From JAHJTW01 sp964545545 (lineage in GTDB: Bacteria > Krumholzibacteriota > Krumholzibacteriia > LZORAL124-64-63): DNA of 5,942 bases. This document shows, one piece after another, positions 1-5,942 of the stretch. The stretch lies in assembly GCA_964545545.1 (NCBI GenBank), contig CAZJGK010000125.1:1-5942 (forward strand), written 5' to 3'. A program made the translations under genes and the position numbers. Below the pieces are notes generated by a model. That model made no database searches, had not been told where the DNA came from, and worked only from the letters and a program-made list of their open reading frames with translations. The first letter of the stretch is position 1, and every line of letters begins with the position of its first letter.

Positions 1-113
1 TCGAATACAGTCTGGGCCAGGCCGATGACGGCAACGGTTTCAAGCCGATGGACCATCGGTTGATGATCCAGATGAGCTACACCATCGGATACCACCCATC
101 TCACGCGTACTAG
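1..113 (+). CDS. C-terminal end of an outer-membrane beta-barrel protein (probable metal/zinc receptor), partial
   Basis: Only the last 36 codons are present; the reading frame enters from the left edge (first full codon at 3) and stops at TAG 111-113. The tail contains LMIQMSYTIGYHPSHAY, which alternates hydrophobic and polar residues like a final transmembrane beta-strand and ends in an aromatic residue, as outer-membrane barrels usually do. From memory, endings of the form 'MSYTIG.H..H' occur in zinc-regulated outer-membrane receptors encoded beside znuABC-type transporters, and a znuA-like gene follows after 59 nt on the same strand. The inferred role is passage of zinc, or a zinc chelate, across the outer membrane. 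The two histidines near the end (HPSHAY) fit that idea but do not prove it. The barrel inference is fairly good; the substrate is a guess from context. The missing N-terminus would show whether it has a TonB box and plug domain. Confidence 0.6.
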   Translation, partial: EYSLGQADDGNGFKPMDHRLMIQMSYTIGYHPSHAY

Positions 114-172
114 GATCCGGCGTCTGGTGCGCCACCGGGAACACGGATAAACAGAAAGAACGGGAGAATACC

Positions 173-1099
173 ATGAAATCGCTGATTCGCATTTTGTTCG
201 TTTCGGTGTTGGGCGTGCTGGCGGCCTCGCCCGCGCTGGCGGAACTGAAGGTAGCCGCCTCCCTTAGCGACCTTGCGTCGGTTGCCCGGTTCGTGGGAGG
301 CGAGCACGTGTCGGCCAAGAGCCTGTGCAAGGGTTATGAGGACCCGCATTTCGTGCCGGCCAAGCCCAGTCTGATGAAAGCCATCCAGCACGCGGACGTG
401 TTCATTTCGACGGGCCTGGAACTGGACAGCGGTTGGCTGCCCTTGGTGTTGCCGGGAAGCCGTAACCCCAAGATCCAGCCGGGCCAACCGGGTTTCGTGG
501 ACGCTTCCGAGGGCGTCGACGTGCTCGAGAAGCCCGTGGGCACGGTGAGCCGGGCCGAGGGTGACATCCATCCGCTCGGTAATCCGCATTACTATACCGA
601 TCCGAAAAACCTCGAGATTGTCGCCGACCACTTGGCCCGAGTCTTCTCACGGTTGGACCCCGCCCACGCCGCGGACTACGCCGCCAATGCCCAGGCGTTC
701 GGCGCGAGGATCGAATCGTCCCTGGTGAAATGGGAGCAGGAGATGGCGCCCTACCAGGGCGACCACATCGTTACCTACCACAAGAACATGATCTATTTCT
801 GTGATCGTTTCGGGCTGAAGCTCTTCGGCACCGTCGAGTCCAAGCCCGGCATCCCTCCCTCACCGCGCCACATTGCTGATCTGGCGGCCGCGATGAAGCA
901 GGCGGGCGTCAAGGTCGTGTTGTACCAGCCTTATTACAACCCGACGGCCAGCAAGGAACTGGCGTCGCGGGCGGGAGCGACCGTTCTGGAGATTTCCTCC
1001 GAAACAGGCGGCCTGCCCGGCACCGAGGATGTCTTTGCCAAGTTCGACGTGCTGGTGTCGTCGGTGGCCAAGGCACTTGCTGGAAGCGGAGGAAAATAA
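173..1099 (+). CDS. znuA: Periplasmic zinc/manganese-type ABC transporter substrate-binding protein (ZnuA-like)
   Basis: A 308-residue protein of the cluster A-I metal-binding family (SBP_bac_9, ZnuA/TroA type), which captures Zn2+ or Mn2+ in the periplasm and delivers it to an ABC-3 permease. A Sec signal peptide is clear: basic start MKSLIR, a hydrophobic core, and a likely cut after ALA at residue 23. The three family histidine ligands can be assigned as His59 (EDPHF), His139 (GNPHYY.DP) and His203 (TYHKN). The segment SKPGIPPSPRH (223-233) matches a stretch I know from this subfamily. The fourth ligand is less clear; an acidic residue in the SSETGG...TED segment (275-286) is possible. The long His/Asp-rich loop of enterobacterial ZnuA is absent, and Cys52 and Cys210 could form a disulfide. 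The start is supported by GGGAG at 162-166, six nt before the ATG. The 59-nt gap to the gene upstream suggests co-transcription. Zinc is favoured over manganese from context only. Confidence 0.9.
   Translation: MKSLIRILFVSVLGVLAASPALAELKVAASLSDLASVARFVGGEHVSAKSLCKGYEDPHFVPAKPSLMKAIQHADVFISTGLELDSGWLPLVLPGSRNPKIQPGQPGFVDASEGVDVLEKPVGTVSRAEGDIHPLGNPHYYTDPKNLEIVADHLARVFSRLDPAHAADYAANAQAFGARIESSLVKWEQEMAPYQGDHIVTYHKNMIYFCDRFGLKLFGTVESKPGIPPSPRHIADLAAAMKQAGVKVVLYQPYYNPTASKELASRAGATVLEISSETGGLPGTEDVFAKFDVLVSSVAKALAGSGGK
1088..1092 (+). promoter_or_regulatory. Ribosome binding site that sets the permease start at GTG 1101
   Basis: GGAGG lies in the last codons of the znuA-like gene, eight nt before GTG 1101. 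It decides between two in-frame starts. The ATG at 1029 would overlap znuA by 71 nt, has no properly spaced Shine-Dalgarno, and would add a non-family, Arg/Trp/Cys-containing leader. The GTG gives a normal ABC-3 permease N-terminus and a one-nt gap after the znuA stop, consistent with translational coupling. Confidence 0.8.
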
Positions 1100-1100
1100 C

Positions 1101-1967
1101 GTGGAATTCTTCAGTGTCATGGCGCTGCCCATGCTGGCATGCCTTCTGCTGGTGCTGATTCATCCTTCGCTGGGCCAGCATGTGCTGGCCCGGGGGGTGA
1201 TCTTCGTGGACCTGGCCCTGGCGCAGATCGCCGCCCTCGGCCAGAGCGTCGCCTACCTGCTTGGATCCAGTCCCCACGACCCCAGCATGTACTTCTGGTC
1301 GTTCGGCTTCACCTTGCTGGGTGCGGCCCTCTTCAGTTTCCTGTGGGATCGCAACCATTCGGTGCTTCAGGAAGCCTTCATCGGAATCTCGTTCGCCCTG
1401 GCGACCGCCGCCACGCTGGTGTTGCTGGCGAACGCCCCCCACGGGGCCGAGCACATGCGCGGGACCCTGAGCGGGGAGGCGCTCGGCTGGGTGACGTGGC
1501 GGGACATCACGATCATGGCCGTTTTGTACGCCCTTGTCGGAACGATCCTCTTTGTCTTCCGCAGGCAACTTTTCCTGTGCTCGGAACAGCCGCAAAAAGC
1601 CAAGCAAATGGGCCTGTCGGTCAAGAAATGGGACTTCATCTTCTACGCCTCGTTCGGGCTCGTGGTCACCAGTTCGGTCAAGGTTTCCGGCGTGCTCGCG
1701 GTCTTTTCCTACCTGATTGTACCGCTGGTCTGCACCATACTGCTGGGTCGCAAAGGGTCGTCACGACTATACTGGGCCTGGGTCATCGCGCTGTGCGTTT
1801 CCGTCCTCGGGGCCGTGCTTTCCTACGACAAGGACTGGCCGATGGGCGCCACCATCGTGTGTCTGTTCGGGCTGACGGTGGCCGTCATTTCCATTCTGGT
1901 CCGGATCAGGGGTGTGGAGGTCCGGGACCATGCAGAGGATATCAGCGCAGGAAGCGGGGTCGAATAG
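1101..1967 (+). CDS. znuB: Metal ABC transporter permease, ABC-3 family (ZnuB-like)
   Basis: A 288-residue integral inner-membrane protein when started at GTG 1101, a usual length for ABC-3 permeases. It would form the homodimeric channel that takes metal from the ZnuA-like protein into the cytoplasm, powered by a separate ATPase. Several hydrophobic segments are visible: about 5-23, 33-55, 63-82, 92-110, 136-154, 178-215, 224-241 and 248-268. Family-like stretches include FVDLALAQIAALG (35-47), matching the conserved loop near the start of these permeases, and SVKVSGVLAVFSYLIVP (192-208), matching the conserved late segment. HGAEHMRGTL (114-123) sits between membrane segments and resembles the His-containing loop of a zinc-type subgroup. 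The gene starts one nt after the znuA stop, so the two are surely one operon. No ATP-binding subunit follows. The C-terminal tail after about residue 270 is charged and probably cytoplasmic. Confidence 0.9.
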   Translation: MEFFSVMALPMLACLLLVLIHPSLGQHVLARGVIFVDLALAQIAALGQSVAYLLGSSPHDPSMYFWSFGFTLLGAALFSFLWDRNHSVLQEAFIGISFALATAATLVLLANAPHGAEHMRGTLSGEALGWVTWRDITIMAVLYALVGTILFVFRRQLFLCSEQPQKAKQMGLSVKKWDFIFYASFGLVVTSSVKVSGVLAVFSYLIVPLVCTILLGRKGSSRLYWAWVIALCVSVLGAVLSYDKDWPMGATIVCLFGLTVAVISILVRIRGVEVRDHAEDISAGSGVE

Positions 1968-1983
1968 GTTACCGGGATCAGGG

Positions 1984-2014
1984 GGCCGGAATGCGAGGGG
2001 TGCGCATTCCGGCC
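1984..2014 (+). terminator. Strong hairpin after the permease gene, probable terminator or mRNA 3' end
   Basis: A perfect 12-bp inverted repeat (GGCCGGAATGCG at 1984-1995 and its complement at 2003-2014) encloses a 7-nt loop, AGGGGTG. It begins 17 nt after the permease stop codon. The downstream sequence is only moderately T-rich (CTCTTCCTT at 2025-2033, beginning about ten nt after the stem), so this is not a textbook intrinsic terminator. It may terminate partly, or protect the 3' end of the zinc-operon transcript while letting some transcription reach the next two genes. The hairpin itself is certain; its role is inferred. Confidence 0.6.
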
Positions 2015-2109
2015 GGATCCTCGGCTCTTCCTTAGAACGGAATTGTGGTATCTGGCCGCTGGCTGGTACTCTCGGGTCGGATCTTGCCGTTTTCACCATT
2101 CCCGCGACT

Positions 2110-2114
2110 GGAGG
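2110..2114 (+). promoter_or_regulatory. Ribosome binding site that sets the start of the four-helix membrane protein at ATG 2120
   Basis: GGAGG lies five nt before ATG 2120. The same frame is open further upstream to a GTG at 2045, but that start has no purine-rich site before it and would add about 25 residues in front of an otherwise compact membrane protein. The ATG is therefore preferred. Confidence 0.75.
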
Positions 2115-2119
2115 AAGCC

Positions 2120-2551
2120 ATGTCCCGAGCCGCAACCACCCCCCGGCATCTTTGGCTGGTCGGGGTCATTACCCTGCTGTGGAACATGATGGGGGCCTAT
2201 GATTACCTCATGACCCAGACAAAAAACGCATCCTATATGGCCAGGTTCGATCAGGCGCAGCTTGACTATTATTACAGCTATCCGGCCTGGTTTGAGGCCT
2301 TCTGGGCTCTTGCCGTGTGGGGCGGCCTACTGGGCTGCATTCTGCTTTTGTTGCGGAAGCGCCAGGCCGTGCCGGTGTTCCTGGTGTCCCTGGTCGCGAT
2401 GGTCATCACCGCCATATACAGCTTTGGACTTTCTGACGGCCTGGAGGTCATGGGCGCCATGGGATTCGTTTTTACCGTGGTGATCTTCCTGGTGTCCCTC
2501 GGCTTGTGGCTTTACTCGCGTGCGATGAAAGGGCGGGGTGTTCTCGTCTGA
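2120..2551 (+). CDS. Small four-helix inner-membrane protein of unknown function
   Basis: A 143-residue protein starting MSRAATTPRHLWLVG. Four hydrophobic segments are visible: about residues 10-29, 55-74, 81-101 and 110-132, with a positively charged turn (LRKRQ) between the second and third and a basic C-terminus (SRAMKGRG). Between the first and second helices lies a polar loop of about 25 residues with MTQTKNASYMARF followed by a tyrosine-rich stretch (DYYYSYPAW), probably periplasmic. From memory, similar proteins with 'WN..GA.DY.MTQT' near the first helix occur in many proteobacteria as hypothetical proteins, sometimes labelled 'sugar transporter' without support I can name. I see no catalytic or metal-binding motif. 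Its 24-nt gap to the mtfA-like gene implies co-transcription. The 152 nt before it contain a hairpin but no promoter I can defend, so it may have its own promoter or depend on read-through from the zinc operon. Confidence 0.8.
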   Translation: MSRAATTPRHLWLVGVITLLWNMMGAYDYLMTQTKNASYMARFDQAQLDYYYSYPAWFEAFWALAVWGGLLGCILLLLRKRQAVPVFLVSLVAMVITAIYSFGLSDGLEVMGAMGFVFTVVIFLVSLGLWLYSRAMKGRGVLV

Positions 2552-2575
2552 CCCGGCGGGCCCCAAGGGGAATTC

Positions 2576-3367
2576 ATGTTCGGCTTTCTGAAGGATCACC
2601 GCCGCCGCCAATTGCGCAGTCAGCCGTTTCCGCCCGCATGGGAACAAATCATCCAGCGCAACTTTCCGCTCTATCTGCGTTTGCCGACGGCAGACCGCGC
2701 CGAATTGCGCGGCGATATCCAGGTCTTTCTGGCCGAAAAAAACTTCGAAGGTTGCGGAGGCCTGACCCTGACCGATGAGATCCGCGTCACCATCGCCGCC
2801 CAGGCCTGCCTGCTGTTGTTGCACCGCCGGAACGAGGACTACCCGGGCCTGGATTCCATCCTCGTCTATCCCAGCGCCTATGTGGCCAAGGCCGTGCGAA
2901 ATCTGCCCGACGGAGTGGTCAGCGAGGAACTTTCGGCCCGGTTGGGGGAGGCCTGGACCAGCGGGGCGGTGGTGCTGTCCTGGGACGATGTGCGCCAGGG
3001 AGCCGCCGACATCCACGATGGTCACAATGTCGTATTGCATGAGTTCGCCCATGCCCTGGATGGGGAGTCCGGTTCGGTCGAAGGGGCCCCGAAGCTGGGC
3101 AGCCCCAGCATGTATGTGGCCTGGGCCAGGGTCTTGGGCGCCGCCTATGAAAAGCTCCGGCAGGACGTCACTTTGGGGCGGCCGACGGTCCTTTCAAGTT
3201 ACGGGGCCACAAATCCGGCCGAATTCTTCGCCGTCGCGACCGAAAATTTCTTCGAGAGACCTTCCCAGTTGAAGCGGTCCGATCCCGATCTCTACCAGGA
3301 GCTGAAGCTCTTTTACCAGCAGGATCCCTTAGGCTACCATACAGGGCAACCTGAATCAGGTCGCTGA
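2576..3367 (+). CDS. mtfA: MtfA-family zinc metallopeptidase (peptidase M90)
   Basis: A 263-residue cytosolic protein, close to the length of E. coli MtfA (about 265). MtfA is a zinc-dependent peptidase that binds the glucose repressor Mlc in enterobacteria; its natural substrate is less certain. The active site is visible: HEFAHALDGESG (from residue 155) carries the HExxH zinc motif with His155, Glu156 and His159. The downstream segment SSYGATNPAEFFAVATENFFERP (207-229, with Tyr209 and Glu216) supplies the likely third ligand Glu216 and a tyrosine placed like the catalytic one in this family. The N-terminal half has family-like stretches: PLYLRLP (31-37), the 'F...K.F.G..G' region (51-62), and the helix around TIAAQACLLLL (72-82). 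No signal peptide is seen. The start has AAGGGG at 2565-2570, five nt before the ATG. No Mlc or PTS gene is nearby, so regulation of sugar uptake cannot be assumed. The neighbouring zinc uptake genes could matter because the enzyme needs zinc. Confidence 0.92.
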   Translation: MFGFLKDHRRRQLRSQPFPPAWEQIIQRNFPLYLRLPTADRAELRGDIQVFLAEKNFEGCGGLTLTDEIRVTIAAQACLLLLHRRNEDYPGLDSILVYPSAYVAKAVRNLPDGVVSEELSARLGEAWTSGAVVLSWDDVRQGAADIHDGHNVVLHEFAHALDGESGSVEGAPKLGSPSMYVAWARVLGAAYEKLRQDVTLGRPTVLSSYGATNPAEFFAVATENFFERPSQLKRSDPDLYQELKLFYQQDPLGYHTGQPESGR

Positions 3368-3422
3368 AGAATTAGGTTGTGCCCCGGAATATTGGGTCCG
3401 CCAGGTGAAAACAGGCAGGGCT

Positions 3423-3454
3423 CCCGCCAGCCAAAGCCCTCTTTGGCTGACGGG
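3423..3454. terminator. Hairpin between convergent genes, possible bidirectional terminator
   Basis: A 14-bp stem with one C-A mismatch (CCCGCCAGCCAAAG at 3423-3436 against CTTTGGCTGACGGG at 3441-3454) closes on the 4-nt loop CCCT. It lies 55 nt after the mtfA-like stop and 31 nt beyond the stop of the convergent barrel gene, so it is well placed to end both transcripts. Neither side has a T-run directly next to the stem; on the - strand a TTTT occurs about 12 nt after it. The structure is clear; terminator function is inferred from its position. Confidence 0.6.
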
Positions 3455-3485
3455 TAGATGAACGGCAGGGGTCAGGGGCGCCCCA

Positions 3486-5858
3486 TCATATCCGGAACAG
3501 GTACTGGAGCTTCACGAAGTATTGCCGGCTCACCAAGCGCCACCCCTGGACTCCGTTCATTTGGGGGTCCAGGTTCTGGTATTCCCGCGTGCTGCCGAGA
3601 TAGACTGCCGACAGGGCATTGATCCGGTAGGTCAGCAGCGGATCGGCATCCCAGGTCTTCTGATGATCCCGGTACTGCATGATCAGGCGGAACGAGAGTT
3701 CCCGCGACGCCTGATAACCAACCGTGGTGCGGTTGATGAAATCGCTGAAAAGCCGCTCCCCCGTGTCGACGCGGTTGCTGAAAATCCGCGCCAGGTTGCT
3801 GGACAGGATGATCCGGTCATTGGGGCGCAGCTCGAACCAGAATCCCCAGTTCGTTTCCTTGCCCATCACATTGAAACTGCGGGCAATGCGGTGGCCGTAG
3901 TCGAAGTTTCCCCCCAGCTGGAGTTTTTTGCTGGGACGCATGTTGCCGCAGATATGGGCCAGCCAGATATTGTTGAACTGGATCCCGTGGTACAGCTCGT
4001 CGCTCAGCATTACCTTCGTGTGGAATCCGGTCTGGTATTTCCGCAGGTTCACGGACAGGTTGGCATTGACCCATTCATCCTTTTTGGTCCCGTTGAAGTT
4101 CCATTTCCGGGCACCGTCCAGACTGGGCGTGATAGTTTCGATCAGGTGCGACTCATCTTCGTATCGGAACGCGTAAGCGGTGCTGAAATTCATGGCGCGG
4201 TAGTTGTTGGCCGGTTCGAAACCCGCGTCCGCCCTGAAGGTGGGGGACCTTTCCCAATAGTCCAAGTCGAGGCCGAAATTGCTGGTGTCTCGCGCGTAGC
4301 CGGCATAGACGGCGTGTCCGGTGAAGGTTTCACCGTCCAGCCGGGAGGTGTGGGCGCCGTCGTCGAAGGTCTCGGAGCCGTCCCAGTCGGGTGTCAGGGC
4401 GATGTTGTCGACTTCGACCGTGTGGGAATACAGGACCTGCCCCGCGAGGGCATCATTCTTGGTCAGGCGCAATTTCCCGTCTAATCCGGCCAGGGTGCCC
4501 GCTCCGCCCCCATCATAGCGGCGATCGGTGGCGACGGCGCCCAGATAGGTCTGGTCCCCCATTTCCTGTCTCACGCGGAGGATGTTGGAGGTGCTTTTCC
4601 CGTTCAGAACGAAGGCGCTGCTTTCTTCGAAGGGAAGAATGATCACCGAATGCTCGTCACGGGCGCTGAGCACGGCGACACTCGACTTTCCCTTGCGCCC
4701 GGTGACCTTGGCGGCCGCGATGGGATCGTTGATGGAGCGCGTATAGACGGCGTCGAAGTAGCTGGCGAAAAGGTCACCCCCTTCCTGGAAAAAGGGCCGT
4801 TTCTCGGGATAGAAAAGTGCGAAGTTGGAGTTGATGTCGATCTGTGCCTCATCGGATTCAACCTGGCTGAAGTCGGGGTTGATGGCCGCTTCGGCGGTGA
4901 ACTCGGAGGAGATGTCATACGATAATCCCAGCCCGAGATCGAGGTTCCGGTTCTTGCCGAACGGATTGGCACGGATGGGGTGGTTGTTCCACCGGCCGTC
5001 ATCGTTTCGGGAACCGGCCTGGTGGAAAATGGCCGAGGGCAGCAGTTCCAAACCCGATCCGCCCTTGATTCCGGTCGCGCCCCGCACCGTGCCCCACTGG
5101 CAAGGCCAGCAGCTCTCGTTGCGGTCGTAGGCGGCCCAGGAATACTGGTAGCGGGAATCCCGTGGACGATTGCGCCAAAAATCCACATGCCATTCCTGCA
5201 CCTCGACCTGCGGAAAGCGCAGCTCTGAGAAGGGGATGGCCATTTCCACGAGGTAACCGTAGGGCGTGATCCGTCCCTCGGACGCGAAAATCATGTCGTA
5301 GGTGATGTCTTCGCCCCTGCCGAGGGAGAAGAACAGGTCTCCCTGGATGCCGTAGGGGTTGGCGGAGATCTCGTAGCCCATGGCGTTCTCACCGTAGGTG
5401 TCCAGGGCCAGGATCACATAGTCGTCGCCGAAAATTTCATCCCGTTGGCAAAGGGTGGCCCGCACCTTGGCCGGATCGTCGTAGCAGATCCAGGCCAGAT
5501 AGAGGTTCTTCTGGTCGTAGGTCACCAGCACCTCGGTGTCCACCGCGGGCCGGGTCTGATCGCCCGGACTGTGCTCGGCGAAGTTGTCCGCCACCGCGGC
5601 CCCCCGCCAACCCGGATCATCCAGCCGGGCGTCGATCACAATTTCGCCGGGAGCAGGCTTGATGGTCAATTCGGGATGGTAGTGCGGCACATATTGACCG
5701 CCGCGCGCAGTGGCTGTGCCTGTGACCTGTGCGGCAATGGAGGACCCGTCATCGGCCGCACTGATCGCGTCGGACGCGCGGGAAGAACCCCCCAGGGACC
5801 CGGTCAGAAGGAAAATGGCGCCAATGGTGATGATGAGCAGGCGGTGCTTAAACAACAT
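3486..5858 (-). CDS. Secreted CBM9-like domain / DUF5916 outer-membrane barrel protein
   Basis: A 790-residue protein read leftwards, with AGGGAG (complement of 5866-5871) seven nt before its ATG. It has an N-terminal signal peptide: MLFKHR, a hydrophobic core to about residue 22, then SSRASD with a likely cut near 29. Residues about 62-260 resemble a family 9 carbohydrate-binding (DOMON-like) domain, including GEIVIDARLDDPGW (71-84), NLYLAWICYDD (118-128) and FGDDYVILALDTY (143-155). From about 265 on it matches DUF5916, with the typical INPDFSQVES (326-335) and FYPEKRPFFQEG (349-360). The rest alternates polar and aromatic residues as in a beta-barrel and ends FVKLQYLFRI, a plausible outer-membrane insertion signal. 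Cys250 and Cys253 form a CWPC motif, with Cys125 and Cys137 also in the first domain, so a disulfide is possible. The function of DUF5916 proteins is not established; binding or import of a polymer at the surface is one guess. The gene converges on the mtfA-like gene and appears to be a separate unit. Confidence 0.88.
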   Translation of the reverse strand: MLFKHRLLIITIGAIFLLTGSLGGSSRASDAISAADDGSSIAAQVTGTATARGGQYVPHYHPELTIKPAPGEIVIDARLDDPGWRGAAVADNFAEHSPGDQTRPAVDTEVLVTYDQKNLYLAWICYDDPAKVRATLCQRDEIFGDDYVILALDTYGENAMGYEISANPYGIQGDLFFSLGRGEDITYDMIFASEGRITPYGYLVEMAIPFSELRFPQVEVQEWHVDFWRNRPRDSRYQYSWAAYDRNESCWPCQWGTVRGATGIKGGSGLELLPSAIFHQAGSRNDDGRWNNHPIRANPFGKNRNLDLGLGLSYDISSEFTAEAAINPDFSQVESDEAQIDINSNFALFYPEKRPFFQEGGDLFASYFDAVYTRSINDPIAAAKVTGRKGKSSVAVLSARDEHSVIILPFEESSAFVLNGKSTSNILRVRQEMGDQTYLGAVATDRRYDGGGAGTLAGLDGKLRLTKNDALAGQVLYSHTVEVDNIALTPDWDGSETFDDGAHTSRLDGETFTGHAVYAGYARDTSNFGLDLDYWERSPTFRADAGFEPANNYRAMNFSTAYAFRYEDESHLIETITPSLDGARKWNFNGTKKDEWVNANLSVNLRKYQTGFHTKVMLSDELYHGIQFNNIWLAHICGNMRPSKKLQLGGNFDYGHRIARSFNVMGKETNWGFWFELRPNDRIILSSNLARIFSNRVDTGERLFSDFINRTTVGYQASRELSFRLIMQYRDHQKTWDADPLLTYRINALSAVYLGSTREYQNLDPQMNGVQGWRLVSRQYFVKLQYLFRI

Positions 5859-5942
5859 ACTTTTGCTCCCTGGTTCGCGAAAATTTTGGTCGCCGAAGGG
5901 GGGGGGCCTTCGCCTGGCCTTGTGTCGGGGAGCCAGTTGAGG
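5859..5942 (-). promoter_or_regulatory. Leader/promoter region of the DUF5916 barrel gene (truncated by the window edge)
   Basis: The 84 nt before the start codon contain the Shine-Dalgarno (5866-5871), adjoining palindromes TTCGCGAA (5874-5881) and AAAATTTT (5880-5887), the nine-base homopolymer, and a weak 5-bp inverted repeat (CTGGC at 5914-5918, GCCAG at 5932-5936). I cannot place a convincing -35/-10 pair. The AT palindrome could be a regulator site or part of a promoter, but this is only a possibility. The region continues beyond the window. Confidence 0.35.
5898..5906 (-). repeat. Nine-base homopolymer (C9 on the coding strand) in the leader of the barrel gene
   Basis: An uninterrupted run of nine G on the + strand lies 40-48 nt before the start codon of the DUF5916 gene, in its leader or promoter region. 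It is framed by a 6-bp inverted repeat (CGAAGG at 5894-5899 and CCTTCG at 5907-5912), so part of the tract would sit in a hairpin loop. Tracts like this before surface-protein genes in some bacteria change length by replication slippage and switch expression. One copy shows the tract but not variability, and such runs are also common sequencing-error sites. Confidence 0.5.

Noticed and set aside
1029..1100. Upstream ATG start for the permease
   Set aside because: It would overlap znuA by 71 nt, has no properly spaced ribosome binding site, and adds a leader unlike the family. GTG 1101 with GGAGG is better.
909..1607. - strand frame of 232 codons opposite znuA/znuB
   Set aside because: The composition (Gln, Gly, Arg, His-rich) is typical of an antisense shadow, and both sense genes are well supported.
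1139..2035. + strand frame of 298 codons overlapping the permease gene
   Set aside because: Its product is rich in Gly, Arg and Pro with no membrane or domain pattern, while the overlapping frame is a clear ABC-3 permease. It is a frame shadow.
2043..2072. Possible promoter (TTGTGG ... TACTCT) before the four-helix protein
   Set aside because: The -10 match is poor and the pattern is no better than chance in this sequence.
3475..3484. Palindrome GGGGCGCCCC just beyond the stop of the barrel gene
   Set aside because: Without a loop it cannot form a stable hairpin, and such GC palindromes are common in GC-rich DNA. I assign no function.
3522..4484. Long + strand open frame (320 codons) opposite the DUF5916 gene
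   Set aside because: It starts at TTG with no Shine-Dalgarno, shows no recognisable domain, and lies wholly antisense to a well-supported gene. Open antisense frames are expected in GC-rich coding DNA.

Overview
The window is GC-rich (judged by eye) and looks like the chromosome of a Gram-negative, diderm bacterium. It holds two outer-membrane beta-barrel proteins (one partial), a periplasmic zinc/manganese-type binding protein with a Sec signal peptide, and purine-rich Shine-Dalgarno sequences at sensible distances before every intact gene. The gene families point to a proteobacterium or a related diderm phylum, but nothing here fixes the phylum. I see no mobile element, CRISPR array, tRNA or rRNA.

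Left part (1-1967, + strand): a metal-uptake operon. It begins with the last 36 codons of what looks like an outer-membrane receptor or barrel. A znuA-like periplasmic metal-binding protein and a znuB-like ABC-3 family permease follow. The permease most likely starts at a GTG right after the znuA stop. The three genes would carry a metal, most likely zinc, across the outer membrane, through the periplasm and across the inner membrane. The ATPase subunit that must drive the permease is not in the window. A strong 12-bp hairpin (1984-2014) closes this block.

Middle part (2120-3367, + strand): a two-gene unit with a 24-nt gap. It encodes a small four-helix membrane protein of unknown function and an MtfA-family (peptidase M90) zinc metallopeptidase with an intact HEFAH site. 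A second strong hairpin (3423-3454) lies between this unit and the convergent gene to its right.

Right part (3486-5858, - strand): one large gene for a secreted protein with an N-terminal family 9 carbohydrate-binding-like domain and a C-terminal DUF5916 outer-membrane barrel. Its leader region contains an uninterrupted run of nine C (nine G on the + strand) about 40 nt before the start codon, which is a possible slippage site.

These are all recognisable families. I do not see a clearly undescribed system. The points worth checking are the missing ATPase, the neighbouring of zinc uptake and a zinc peptidase, the unknown four-helix protein, and the homopolymer before the barrel gene.
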